Shown here: positions 50,069 through 60,887 of the stretch, one piece after another
How the letters are laid out: each line of letters begins with the position of its first letter
How positions within the stretch are numbered: the stretch's first letter is position 1
NCBI GenBank assembly: GCA_025360815.1
Contig: JANYBL010000115.1
Location: 1 to 64,000 of the forward strand
From: Burkholderiales bacterium
GTDB lineage: Bacteria; Pseudomonadota; Gammaproteobacteria; Burkholderiales; Usitatibacteraceae
DNA: 64,000 nt
Direction of reading: 5' to 3'
The notes under the pieces: model-generated
The model's input: the letters and a program-made list of their open reading frames with translations, nothing else
Database searches by the model: none
Told to the model about the DNA's origin: nothing
Made by a program: the position numbers and the translations under genes

Positions 50069-52678
50069 ATGGTTGATAAAAACGCGTCTTCTGAACTGTG
50101 GAACAAAGCCAAGGAGATCGTAGCCGATGCGATTGAGCTGCCGAAATCTGAGCAGGAAGCGTTTATTCAAGCGCGCTGTCGGCAGGTTGATCGCGATCCC
50201 GATCCCGATCCCGATCTCACTGTCGTTCGAGAGGGCGATGAAGTTAAACCCATTGTTAACACCAACGATAACGTAATAGATCACACGCTATTAAACGAAG
50301 TTCGCTCGCTCTTGGCTTTTGGCGGCGATACCGATTCATTCGTCGATCAGCCGCCAAATCTTGCCGGCGATACCGTCGAGAACCGCGCCCCACAACGAGA
50401 TTGGGAGCATGAGACACTCGGCGCCTGGCAGCTAGACCGCGAAATTGGGCGAGGTGGCATGGGCATGGTGTACTTGGCGCACCGTGCGGACGGCGCGTAC
50501 CAACAGTTTGCTGCTATCAAGCTCTTGCGAGGTGGCGGGAGTCATTCAAACGACGCCAAATCCATAAGCCGGATGCAGCGTGAGCGCCAAACCTTGGCTG
50601 CACTATCGCACCCTAATATTGCGCGGCTCCTTGATGGCGGCAATGCACCGGACGACACACCATATCTGGTGATGGAATATATTGAAGGTGAATCTATTGA
50701 TACCTTTTGCAGCTCGCATGAACTATCGATGTCCGCGCGCATTCAGCTCATGGTTTCCGTATGCGCCGCAGTGCAAAGTGCGCACCAGCGCCTCGTCATC
50801 CACCGAGATTTAAAGCCATCAAATGTAATGGTGACTGCCGATGGCACGCCCAAGCTGCTCGATTTCGGCGTCGCGCGGCTATTGGAATCGCAAGACAATG
50901 AGATCGAACAAACGCAGTCAGCATTACTATTCACGCCGCGCTACGCCAGCCCCGAGCAGGTGCGGGGCCTGCCGGTCAGTGTGGCAACTGATGTGTATGG
51001 TCTGGGGCTGCTGCTCTATGAATTGCTTGCCGGTGAAAGCCCGTATGAGCGGCTATCATCAAACTCCACCAACGCAGCCACCAATGCCGCCGCCGTGATG
51101 CAGACGGTAATGGGTGATGCGTTGCGTAAGCCGTCGACTGTCGCGATGTTTCATCATCCCGAAAATGTTGATGTATTGAAGGGCGATCTCGATACGATTT
51201 TGCTGAAAGCCTGCGCCAAAGAGGTGAACGAGCGCTATGCCACCGTAGCCGACTTAAGCGCCGACCTATTGCGCTATTTGGCGAACCAGCCGATTGCCGC
51301 GCGTGAGCCCACCTGGGGTTACGTCGCGAATAAATTTTTGCGCCGGCATGTGGTCGGTACGACGCTGGGCGCATTGGCGTTTGTCGCTGTCGTCGCTGGC
51401 TTTGCTGGTACCGTGATTCAAAAAAACCGTGCTGAGGCTGAGCGGGCTAAGGCAGCGATCCGCTACAAGCAGGTTCGGTTGATTGCAAACAGTTTCATTT
51501 ATAAATACTACGATGAGATTCAAACCTTGCCCGGGTCGCAGAAGGTGCTGAAGGAAATGTCTAGCGATGGTCTTAAATTTCTTGATTATTTATACGTCGA
51601 TGCGGCAAATGATCCTAGCCTGAGCGCGGAACTCGGCGCAGGTTACGGCAGGCTGGCCAGTGTTCTGTATAACGGACGCAATTTAGACAGCGCAGGTGAC
51701 AAGGTTGCAGCGTCTGCTGCATTGGAAAAAGCAAAACAGCTTTTAACAGACATGCTTGGCCGCGTACCAAATGATGTAAGAGGCTTGTATGAAATGGCAA
51801 AGATAGAAAGTAACGAGTCGTCATTATTTGTGCAAGAGGGGAATCCAGAAGCGGGTTTAGCCAAGGCTGATTCGGCCATTGCGCGGCTGCAAAAAGTGCT
51901 GGCCATCGACCCGGCGAATTACGACGCAGGCTACCATTTGCCGCAAGCCTATATTGCGGCGGCGCAAGCGAAAGGAAATTTAAAACAACCAGCGGATCAG
52001 CACCTGGATAAGGCAGGCATTGCAATTGAACAGTGGGCGGCACTAAACAAGAATGATCCAGAGGTGGGGAATTTGCGGCTGCTGTTGATCAGGCGAAAAT
52101 ATTTGAACGAAGTGTCGAAGCAAGATTGGCCGGCAGCGCTGCAGTTTTCCGAGCAGGAAATTTTAGGTGATGAAGCAATTGTCAAAAAATATGAGAACGA
52201 TTTTGTTTTCAAATTACATTTGCAAACAGCTTTGCTCAATAAAGGCGGAATTTTAAATATTTTGAAAAGACCGACGGAGGCACTCCCTGCTCTTACCCGT
52301 GGCCTTGAGGTCAGCAAAATCATGCTCAGTACCGCCCCCGATAGTATTGCGGCGAGAGCAGGCGAGGCGCGAATTTATTTTCACTATGCCAAAGCCTCGT
52401 TTTTAATGGGGCGAAAAAACGAGGCAATGGCAGCCTTTGCGGGCAGTGCAGATGACTATCGTTTATTGGACGGTAAAGATATTCCGCCATCGACAACACG
52501 CCAGCGCGGTGAAACGCTCTGGTGGTTGTCTAAAATGAATAGTTCCACCAATGATCGTGAAAAATTAAAACAGATTGCCCAGGAATTATCGATGCTTGCC
52601 GCAAAGAACCCTGATATTTTTGGCCAACCGCTCGCTGCAAGGTGGGTTGAGGATGCAAAAAAATTGGCAGGTATTTAA
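50069..52678 (+). CDS. Membrane serine/threonine protein kinase with C-terminal TPR-like region
   Basis: GRGGMGMVYLAHRADGAYQQFAAIKLL, VIHRDLKPSNVMVTADGTPKLLDFGVARLL, YASPEQVRG; TM VGTTLGALAFVAVVAGFAGTVI. Confidence 0.94.
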   Translation: MVDKNASSELWNKAKEIVADAIELPKSEQEAFIQARCRQVDRDPDPDPDLTVVREGDEVKPIVNTNDNVIDHTLLNEVRSLLAFGGDTDSFVDQPPNLAGDTVENRAPQRDWEHETLGAWQLDREIGRGGMGMVYLAHRADGAYQQFAAIKLLRGGGSHSNDAKSISRMQRERQTLAALSHPNIARLLDGGNAPDDTPYLVMEYIEGESIDTFCSSHELSMSARIQLMVSVCAAVQSAHQRLVIHRDLKPSNVMVTADGTPKLLDFGVARLLESQDNEIEQTQSALLFTPRYASPEQVRGLPVSVATDVYGLGLLLYELLAGESPYERLSSNSTNAATNAAAVMQTVMGDALRKPSTVAMFHHPENVDVLKGDLDTILLKACAKEVNERYATVADLSADLLRYLANQPIAAREPTWGYVANKFLRRHVVGTTLGALAFVAVVAGFAGTVIQKNRAEAERAKAAIRYKQVRLIANSFIYKYYDEIQTLPGSQKVLKEMSSDGLKFLDYLYVDAANDPSLSAELGAGYGRLASVLYNGRNLDSAGDKVAASAALEKAKQLLTDMLGRVPNDVRGLYEMAKIESNESSLFVQEGNPEAGLAKADSAIARLQKVLAIDPANYDAGYHLPQAYIAAAQAKGNLKQPADQHLDKAGIAIEQWAALNKNDPEVGNLRLLLIRRKYLNEVSKQDWPAALQFSEQEILGDEAIVKKYENDFVFKLHLQTALLNKGGILNILKRPTEALPALTRGLEVSKIMLSTAPDSIAARAGEARIYFHYAKASFLMGRKNEAMAAFAGSADDYRLLDGKDIPPSTTRQRGETLWWLSKMNSSTNDREKLKQIAQELSMLAAKNPDIFGQPLAARWVEDAKKLAGI

Positions 52679-53197
52679 TCGCTTTAGTTGAAAGGCGTAG
52701 CCCTTGACCAAGTCAACGTCATCATCAGCGATGGTGTAGCTGAACGCCTTGTGTGGAAAAATTCGAAAAAAAACGCCGACCAGCGAGATCTGTCCGGCGC
52801 CTTCATTGGTAGGCCAATTGAACTAAAAATAAATATCAAGAAAATGAGCCGGTCCACCAAACAATCTCGCTTTTAACGGTTGGGGAGCGTGTTGCTCGGT
52901 CGTGGCCGGAAGCCTCAGAAGAAATAATCGCACGATGATTTTGTGTAGTTGAATCGTCTGCGATGTGTCGTGCGGTCGCACGCCAACTAAGCTAGCAATC
53001 AACAAGCCCGTGCATCGGCGGTTGTTTCGGAGCAAATTCGCTTGGAAAGGCCTGCCAATGCTAGAGTTTTCCTTTTCAACCTTCAGCCGGAAATGACCAA
53101 ATAAAATAAATTTTTTATTCCATGAGCCAGTTTGCAAACAGATCCCGCTTTTATAGGTAGGAACACTTTGCAGTTTCACTGTACTGGCCAGCATCTT

Positions 53198-56191
53198 ATG
53201 GAGAAAATCATGGTTGAAATTTGTTTGAATAGACATCGGATATTAGTAAAGCGATGGACGCCCGAGCGGGTGACGTATGTGGGATCGGCCACAATCGGCA
53301 GCGCAAGTCTGAAGCTGTTCGCGTTGCTTTTGCTGCTAACGCTATCGGTCATTGCCGCTTCCGGCAATGCGCAGACGGTTTCGTTCACATCCAAACAAGT
53401 TTCAGCTGGCGGTTCGCACACATGCGCTCTGACGATATCTGGCGGCGTTAAATGCTGGGGCAACAATTCCTTTGGGCAATTGGGAGACGGCACCTTAACG
53501 AATCGCAGCGTGGCTGCTGACGTAACAGGCCTCAACGCTGGAATCGACCGCGTGGTTGCCGCGGGCGGGCCACATGCCTGCGCACTGACATCGGCAGGTG
53601 GTGTGAAATGCTGGGGTTATAACCTGAATGGTCAGCTCGGCGACGGCACAACTACTGATCGAAATAGGGCTGTCGATGTGGTGGGGTTGTCAGCTGGCGT
53701 GGCGAACATTGTTGGCGGTGCGTATCACACCTGCGTATTAACAACTCCAGGCGCCGTAAAATGTTGGGGGATTAATAGCAACGGCCAACTTGGCGACGGC
53801 ACTACAACGCAGAGGACTGCCCCGGTCGACGTAACCGGCCTAAGCTCGGGCGTGTTGAAAATTGCTACCACCGGTTTCCACACCTGCGCCTTAACATCTG
53901 TTGGCGGTGTGAAGTGTTGGGGCGGCAATGGTAATGGCGGCTTGGGGGATGGCACCACGACGTCGCGCAGCACTCCCACAGATGTAATCGGCTTAGGCGC
54001 GGGCGTGATTTCAATTGCAGCCGGTGCGAATACAACTTGTGCGGTGCTGGCTAACGGCGGGACGAAGTGCTGGGGTGACAACGCTTACGGCGCTGTAGGT
54101 GATGGTTCAACCACGCAACGCAATGGCCCCGTTGATGTGCTCGGGCTACCGCTTAGCCCGATCGGGGTTGTTGCCGCTTCTCAGACTTGCGCGCTCACCA
54201 ATAGCGGTGGTGTTAAATGCTGGGGCAATAATTCGCGGGGACAAGTTGGTGACAACACGACCGTTGACCGCGCTGCCCCTGTCGACGTTGCGGGCTTGTC
54301 TTCAGGCGTTGCCGCGATTACTGCTGGCGGACATACTTGTGCACTGACAACGGGTGGCGCTATTAAGTGTTGGGGTTGGAATGCGTTCGGCCAACTAGGC
54401 GACTCCACCACCACCCAGCGCAATGCTCCCGTTGATGTTTCGGGTTCGCTCGCCTCAACCGTGGTGCCACCTTCAAACACCCAGCCCCAAATCTTGGGCA
54501 GTCTAAACCTGGACGGCGGTGCCAGTCGCGCCATCTTAATCCGTTCAGTGGACGGCCAACTTAAAGCCGGTCGCTTTAACGGCAGCCAATTCGTCTTTAC
54601 AACCATTGCAGATCCCGGTTTGAATTTCCGCATCGTTGGCGCGGTAGCCCTCAATAATGGGGGCAAATCAGACCTTGTGTTCCAAGATATTACCCAAGGT
54701 GAATTTGGCGATGTTCTCGTCTGGCGCGGTTTTAATCCAGCCACTCAGTTCAAGCTCCGGCAAGTCAAACGCGTTTGGGATGTGCAAGCGATCGGTGATC
54801 TAGACGGCGATGGTTTTGGTGACCTTGTATGGCGCTATACCGTTTCGGCGTCGCCCGACACTGGCGTCTCCTACATCTGGTTTACTGACGGAACTGCTGT
54901 CACCAAGGTCCGCAAGCGTGGCGGCGCACCACTCGATTGGACGTTGCTGGGTGCAGCCGATCTAAATGCCGATGGTGCAGCCGATATGGTTTATGTAAGC
55001 CCGACAAACCAAATTCGCGTACTGATGGGAACGGCAAATCGCACCTGTGCCAACTTGTCTGGCGGTACAGTGCCTGCGGGATTCACAGCATTGAAGTTTG
55101 GTGACTTTACCGGCAGCGGACGCGGTGATGTGCTCATTCGCAACAACGCAACTGGCGCAGTGCAATTGCTGCTGCTGAATGCCTCCGGACTAACGTTGCC
55201 ACCCTATACCGGCGCACCTGATGATCAAAATGCGTCGTGCACGGCCAGCACTCTGGTCGTGAGCAACCTCTCCCGCACATTGCCAGCTACCGCCACGACG
55301 GCGCAGCTCTACACGGTGGGTGACCTCAACGGCGACGGCATTGTCGATATCGTATGGGTGCAAGCTGATGGGTCGCTGGTGGTCTGGCTGATGCAGCCAA
55401 ATGGTGCGGCGCCGCAGGTTATTTCTGGTGCCGGAGCCGCACCGTTCTTTACGCCGGTGACGAGTCCCCCACCGCCAGTTTCGGGTGGAACTTGCGTCGG
55501 TTTTTTCTACACGACGGGCACAACGTATGACAATCGTGGGACGGCTACACAGACCGCTGGTGGTGCCGCGATCAGCGCATCAGATTCGCGCACCACGGTC
55601 ATCGGCCCGGGCGTGTATAAAGGACAATCGGTCATTATTGTCGAGACACGCGGACTCACTAACGGTCAGCTGACTCCAAACAGCGGATATAGCCGTGCGT
55701 ATTACGATGATCGCGGCACCACCATTGGTGTGATCGCTGCCGAATCGTTTAATGCCGACGGCAGTGTCAGTGGGACCACCACCTATTCTCCGGTAGATTA
55801 CCAGCCCAAAACAACGTCGGTCGGCGCTACAACCAGCGGCAGCTACAAGGCCACCACGGTTGCAACTGCCGGTGGCTTCACTACCACCTCTATCGCTGAC
55901 TACAGCTATACCGGCAGCATCACTGGTACTGAAACGGTTACGGTTCCAGCTGGGACGTTTAACAATGCGTGTGTTGGTACAGTTAGCGTGACCCTCGTCA
56001 CGACGATTAGCATACCGGTGTTTGGCGATGTGACAACGACATGTTCAGGCTCGGCCAAGTCGTGGATCTCACCGGTTGGCGCGGTCAAGGGGCAATCCAT
56101 TCAGACCAGTTGCTCTGGCAATGCAACCGGTGGCATCCCTAACGTACCGACCACGACGGTATCCGAATTGATTGCTTACAGTATTAAATAA
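53198..56191 (+). CDS. Secreted protein: seven RCC1 repeats plus FG-GAP/VCBS region
   Basis: Seven 'H.CALT..GGVKCWG.N..GQLGDGTTT.R' repeats; GDLDGDGFGDLVWRY, ADLNADGAADMVYVS, GDLNGDGIVDIVWVQ. Confidence 0.9.
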   Translation: MEKIMVEICLNRHRILVKRWTPERVTYVGSATIGSASLKLFALLLLLTLSVIAASGNAQTVSFTSKQVSAGGSHTCALTISGGVKCWGNNSFGQLGDGTLTNRSVAADVTGLNAGIDRVVAAGGPHACALTSAGGVKCWGYNLNGQLGDGTTTDRNRAVDVVGLSAGVANIVGGAYHTCVLTTPGAVKCWGINSNGQLGDGTTTQRTAPVDVTGLSSGVLKIATTGFHTCALTSVGGVKCWGGNGNGGLGDGTTTSRSTPTDVIGLGAGVISIAAGANTTCAVLANGGTKCWGDNAYGAVGDGSTTQRNGPVDVLGLPLSPIGVVAASQTCALTNSGGVKCWGNNSRGQVGDNTTVDRAAPVDVAGLSSGVAAITAGGHTCALTTGGAIKCWGWNAFGQLGDSTTTQRNAPVDVSGSLASTVVPPSNTQPQILGSLNLDGGASRAILIRSVDGQLKAGRFNGSQFVFTTIADPGLNFRIVGAVALNNGGKSDLVFQDITQGEFGDVLVWRGFNPATQFKLRQVKRVWDVQAIGDLDGDGFGDLVWRYTVSASPDTGVSYIWFTDGTAVTKVRKRGGAPLDWTLLGAADLNADGAADMVYVSPTNQIRVLMGTANRTCANLSGGTVPAGFTALKFGDFTGSGRGDVLIRNNATGAVQLLLLNASGLTLPPYTGAPDDQNASCTASTLVVSNLSRTLPATATTAQLYTVGDLNGDGIVDIVWVQADGSLVVWLMQPNGAAPQVISGAGAAPFFTPVTSPPPPVSGGTCVGFFYTTGTTYDNRGTATQTAGGAAISASDSRTTVIGPGVYKGQSVIIVETRGLTNGQLTPNSGYSRAYYDDRGTTIGVIAAESFNADGSVSGTTTYSPVDYQPKTTSVGATTSGSYKATTVATAGGFTTTSIADYSYTGSITGTETVTVPAGTFNNACVGTVSVTLVTTISIPVFGDVTTTCSGSAKSWISPVGAVKGQSIQTSCSGNATGGIPNVPTTTVSELIAYSIK

Positions 56192-56305
56192 CGCTTTTGA
56201 ATAACGTCGAAGTTGTCCAAGCGGCGACCGAAAACTATGGCATACAACGCGGCATTTTAAGAAGCGCGAGCCCAACCGATTTGCGATGTGAATGATTGCC
56301 TTAAC

Positions 56306-56336
56306 AAGCCCGCATTTTTAATAGTGTGGGCTTTTT
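56306..56336 (+). terminator. Terminator of the RCC1/FG-GAP gene
   Basis: aagcccgca...tgtgggcttttttat. Confidence 0.7.
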
Positions 56337-56656
56337 TATGGTATCCGGCGTTGAACTTCTGCTTATGCGGTGACATTTTGGGCAAGCATTGTCGTGGGTT
56401 GGCGACGAATTGAGAACGAAGTCTGCAAAAGCTAGCCATCGAAAACTTTCTTTTATGATTCAAAATCGTAGCTACCCCAAGTATCGACGGGGCTTTCCGG
56501 CCAGTTGAGTGATGCGCAGTCAGCGCCGCGCAATGCTGGCACGTAAGTTGCGGAACGTTGTTGCCACAATGTATTCAGCCTGTGTAACGCATTCATCACT
56601 TTACGACTTCACTTTTTACAGTGCGCCGTCCTTGCAAACTTCTTCAGAGAAGCATC

Positions 56657-59600
56657 ATGCCAAAATTACTATTCGTCGCACACAAGCGTGCCCACTGCAG
56701 CTCCGCGGTACCATTCGGACGCTTATATTTAAAGGGAATGCAGGGGTTTTCGGCATTGCTGACCGTACTGCCGCTGGCGATAGTTGTTGCCCTTTTTTTT
56801 GCCACGGCAATCGTTCCCACTCAGGTTAGCGCCCAAGCAGTCGTCTTCAGTAACGTCAATTTAGACGGCAGCCCATCCAAAGCGATCGTCGCCCGCTCGG
56901 CTGACGGTCAGTTGAGAGCTGGTCGGTTGATCAACAACCAATTCCAATACACGGCTCTTACCGATCCCGGTCTCAATTTTCGGCTGTTGGCCGCCGTTGA
57001 TTTAAATAAAAACGGTAAAGCCGATCTTATTTTTCAAGACATGACACAGGGTGAATTCGGCGATGTAAAGGTGTGGAGCGATTTCCAGCCCTCGATGCAA
57101 TACACGTTGCGTCAAGTCAAACGGGTCTGGGATGTGCAGGCGCATGGCGATTTGGACGGCGACGGCTTTGGTGATTTAGTGTGGCGCTATACCGTTCAAA
57201 ATTCGCCCGATACTGGCGTGTCCTACATTTGGTTTACCGATGCCGCTACGGTGACAAAAGTCCGCAAACGCGGCGGCGCACCGCTGGACTGGACACTTCT
57301 CGGTGCGGCTGATCTCAATGCCGATGGTGCAATGGATATGCTTTATATCAGCCCGGGCAATCAGCTTCGGGTGCTCATGGGGACGGCCAATCGTACTTGC
57401 GCCAATCTGAGCGCTGGTGTTATCCAAGATGGTTTTACTGCGCTTAAGTTCGGCGATTTTACCGGCAATGGTCGCGGCGATGTGCTGGTTCGCCACAACG
57501 CTACAGGGGTTGTGCAATTGCTTTCCTTGAGCGCGATGGGCTTAACGCTGCCCGACTACGCAGGCGCACCAGACGACCAAAATGCGTCGTGCACATCAAC
57601 CACGCTCGGCATCACCAATACAGCGCGCTTTTTGCCCATCACGCCTACCACTGCCAAGTTTTATGCGGCGGGGGATTTCAATGGTGACGGTATCGCCGAC
57701 ATCGTTTGGCTACAGGCCGACGGCACCTTGACGGTGTGGCTCATGCAGCCAAACGGTGCGGCGCCGATTGTCATTGCCAATGCGGGTACTGGCCCATTTG
57801 TTCCAGGTGCCACGCCACCTCCACCCCCACCACCACCGCCCACAAACCAGCCACCGACGGTTTTACTGACATCGCCCGCCAACGGCAGCAGCAGCGCCGT
57901 GGGAACCGCGATTAGCATTGCAGCCACCGCAACTGATGCTGATGGCACAATCGCTAAGGTCGAATTTTTTGCCGGCACCAATAAGCTGGGCGAAAAAACG
58001 ACTGTGCCGTATGTTTACGCATGGACCAACACCGCAGCAGGGACCTACGCGATTACGGCCAAAGCGACCGACAACGCAGGCGCCACCGCAACAAGCGCTG
58101 CGACGACTATTATCGTGACAGCGGTGTTGGTTCCGCCGCCACCGGCAAATCCAGCGCCAACAGTCTCCCTGACTTCGCCAGCCAATAGCGCTACCTTCAC
58201 TGTTGGTACCACCATCAACATTGCCGCCAATGCCGCTGACGTCAACGGCACCGTCGCTAAAGTTGAGTTTTTTGCCGGCAACACTAAGCTCGGTGAAAAG
58301 GTCACTGCCCCCTACACCTACGCATGGACAAATGCCGCAGTAGGAGGCTATAGCCTGACCGCCAAAGCGACTGATAATTTAGGCGCAGCCACCACCAGCA
58401 CGGCCGTCAATGTGGCCGTGACGGCCGTCGGCGTGCCGCCGCCGGTCACCGGCAGTGGTACTGGTCTCTTGGCTGAGTATTTCACTAACGTTGATTTGAC
58501 CGCGCCATCAGCAGTGGTTCGCGTGGACAGCACGGTCGATTTTGCATGGCTGGATGCGACCATCCCGGCCCCTGGCATTGGGGCGAGCAACTTCTCGGTG
58601 CGCTGGACGGGTGAAGTCGTTGCGCCGGTCACTGGTGCCGTAACGTTCTCGACATCAAGCGATGATGGCGTGCGCTTGTGGGTCAACAACCAACGGCTTG
58701 TCAATAACTGGACAGGCCATGGCGCTACTATCGATACCGGCGCACCGATACAAATGGTCTCGGGACAGCGTTACCCGATTCGTTTGGAATATTTCCAAGG
58801 CGGTGGCGGTAAAGAAATCAAATTGCGCTGGGCGCATGCCAGCAACAGCAGTACGGCGCAGGCGGTGCCAATGTCGAACTTAATTCCGGCGACGACAGCT
58901 GATTTCACGATCGCTGTCGGCTTAGCGGCGCAATCGCCGGATAGCTTCACGGCACCCAGTATGATTAACCTGACGGCCATACCGGTCGTATCAGGCTCTG
59001 GCAAGCCGATTGCGAAAGTAGAATTTTTCCAAATCATCACGCAGGCTGGTGTTCAAAGCGCCGTTAAGCTAGGTGAGGCAACGGCGGCCCCTTGGGTCTA
59101 TGCGTGGACCAATGTTGCCGTTGGCGCCTACACCATTGCCGCGCTGGCGACCGATAGCGTGGGCATCACGGGCAGCTCGCCATCGGTTAGTTTTACCATT
59201 GCCACGGCGCCATTATCAGTCTCGGCGGCCACGATGGATGCGGCGCGTCTGCTTGAGCAGACCACATTTGGCGCAACCCGCAGTGAGATTAATCGCGTTG
59301 CAGGCATCGGCGTTGATGCGTATTTGGCCGAGCAATTTAACGCCCCGCAAACACTCCATTTGGATACCGTCCGGAACGACCCTAGGTATCCCAAAGAGCC
59401 ATATGCCGTCATGATGCCGTCAATTTGGAGACAGTATTTTGAGGCTAACGATCAATTGCGTCAGCGTGTGGTGTCGGCACTCTCACAGATCGTCGTGATC
59501 TCGCTGCAAAACAACACGATTGGCGACCAGTCTTGTGGCCCTGCAGCTTATTTGGACATCATCGGGCGCAATGCGTTTGGCAATTACCGCGACATTCTAA

Positions 59601-60877
59601 AACAGGTAACGATGTCCCCGGCGATGGGCGAATATTTGAATATGAAAGGTAGCGCCAAGGCTGACCCGGTGCTGAAGTCGATCCCAAGCGAAAACTATGC
59701 GCGTGAATTATTGCAACTATTTTCGATTGGCACTGTGATGCTTAACCTTGATGGCTCGGTACAATTTAGCGCCGGAAAGCCAATTGAGACCTATAGCGAG
59801 GCGACGGCACAAGAGTTTGCCCGTGCCCTCACGGGATGGCATTTTGCAGGTCAAGATCAGACCAAAACATGGCGATGGCTTTATCCGGATGTGCCGTATC
59901 CTAGCGACGCGGCATCAGGGGCAAAAGCATGTGCTGCATGGTCGCTGCCGATGCAACCATGGCGGGCGACCTATCGCGCCAGCGACGACAAGCGGGATAT
60001 CGCCGGCGGCGCACATGATACCGGTGCGAAATCGTTGTTGACCTACCCTGGCTCCACCAATTTTAAACAAAGTATCCCAGCCAACCAAGCGCCTGAACAG
60101 GATTTAGATGACGTTATCGAGAATGTGTTTAACCACCCCAATGTTGGGCCACACATCAGCGAGCTGCTAATTCAGCGACTGATCACCAGCAACCCGACGG
60201 GCGCCTATGTGGCACGTGTTGCCAGCGTGTTCAACAACAACGGCGCAGGTGTTCGCGGTGATTTGAAGGCGGTTGTCAAGGCGATTCTGACGGATGCAGA
60301 TGCGCGTAAGCCGCTCGCCAGCCAATCTTCATCGTTTGGCAAACTGCGCGAGCCGATTATTCGCTTCACACAGTTTCACCGAGCCTTTGGTGCCACCATG
60401 GCTGGTGGGGTTTACGCGAATATTTACGACCTTGGTGACTCCACTGAGCTAGCACAAAGCCCACTGAATGCGCCCAGCGTATTTAATTTCTACCATCCAG
60501 ATTTTTCTGCAACCGGTCCCCTTGCGAGGGCATCTTTGGTTGGTCCTGAATTTGAAATTACCAACAGTGCAACCATTGCCGGATTTATGGATTTCAGCAA
60601 ATATGGCATCGTCGGTGGTTTTAACAGTTACGATGCCACCAAATGGCTCAAGCCAAACTACGACGCCTACCTTGCCATGGCAAACACTCCGGCCACGATG
60701 GTGGATGAGCTAAACGTGTTGTTGATGGCAGGCTCGATGAGCCCGCAGTTCCGCACCCAGCTCATTGATGTTGCGACCAAATTAACTGACAGCAACGCCA
60801 CCACGCAAAGCATGGAGCGCTTGAAACTCGTTTTATGGCTCATTCTCAATTCGCCCGAATACTCGATTCAAAAATAA
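56657..60877 (+). CDS. Large secreted multidomain protein: FG-GAP repeats, Ig-like domains, PA14, C-terminal DUF1800
   Basis: FG-GAP as in 53198-56191; two 'PTV.LTSPANG.....IAKVEFFAG..KLGEK' repeats; PA14 'GTGLLAEYFTNVDL...FSTSSDDGVRLWVNNQRLVNNWTGHG'; DUF1800 'DAARLLEQTTFGATRSEI...NYARELLQLFSIG...RALTGWHFAG'. Confidence 0.9.
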   Translation: MPKLLFVAHKRAHCSSAVPFGRLYLKGMQGFSALLTVLPLAIVVALFFATAIVPTQVSAQAVVFSNVNLDGSPSKAIVARSADGQLRAGRLINNQFQYTALTDPGLNFRLLAAVDLNKNGKADLIFQDMTQGEFGDVKVWSDFQPSMQYTLRQVKRVWDVQAHGDLDGDGFGDLVWRYTVQNSPDTGVSYIWFTDAATVTKVRKRGGAPLDWTLLGAADLNADGAMDMLYISPGNQLRVLMGTANRTCANLSAGVIQDGFTALKFGDFTGNGRGDVLVRHNATGVVQLLSLSAMGLTLPDYAGAPDDQNASCTSTTLGITNTARFLPITPTTAKFYAAGDFNGDGIADIVWLQADGTLTVWLMQPNGAAPIVIANAGTGPFVPGATPPPPPPPPPTNQPPTVLLTSPANGSSSAVGTAISIAATATDADGTIAKVEFFAGTNKLGEKTTVPYVYAWTNTAAGTYAITAKATDNAGATATSAATTIIVTAVLVPPPPANPAPTVSLTSPANSATFTVGTTINIAANAADVNGTVAKVEFFAGNTKLGEKVTAPYTYAWTNAAVGGYSLTAKATDNLGAATTSTAVNVAVTAVGVPPPVTGSGTGLLAEYFTNVDLTAPSAVVRVDSTVDFAWLDATIPAPGIGASNFSVRWTGEVVAPVTGAVTFSTSSDDGVRLWVNNQRLVNNWTGHGATIDTGAPIQMVSGQRYPIRLEYFQGGGGKEIKLRWAHASNSSTAQAVPMSNLIPATTADFTIAVGLAAQSPDSFTAPSMINLTAIPVVSGSGKPIAKVEFFQIITQAGVQSAVKLGEATAAPWVYAWTNVAVGAYTIAALATDSVGITGSSPSVSFTIATAPLSVSAATMDAARLLEQTTFGATRSEINRVAGIGVDAYLAEQFNAPQTLHLDTVRNDPRYPKEPYAVMMPSIWRQYFEANDQLRQRVVSALSQIVVISLQNNTIGDQSCGPAAYLDIIGRNAFGNYRDILKQVTMSPAMGEYLNMKGSAKADPVLKSIPSENYARELLQLFSIGTVMLNLDGSVQFSAGKPIETYSEATAQEFARALTGWHFAGQDQTKTWRWLYPDVPYPSDAASGAKACAAWSLPMQPWRATYRASDDKRDIAGGAHDTGAKSLLTYPGSTNFKQSIPANQAPEQDLDDVIENVFNHPNVGPHISELLIQRLITSNPTGAYVARVASVFNNNGAGVRGDLKAVVKAILTDADARKPLASQSSSFGKLREPIIRFTQFHRAFGATMAGGVYANIYDLGDSTELAQSPLNAPSVFNFYHPDFSATGPLARASLVGPEFEITNSATIAGFMDFSKYGIVGGFNSYDATKWLKPNYDAYLAMANTPATMVDELNVLLMAGSMSPQFRTQLIDVATKLTDSNATTQSMERLKLVLWLILNSPEYSIQK

Positions 60878-60887
60878 GGAAAGCCAA

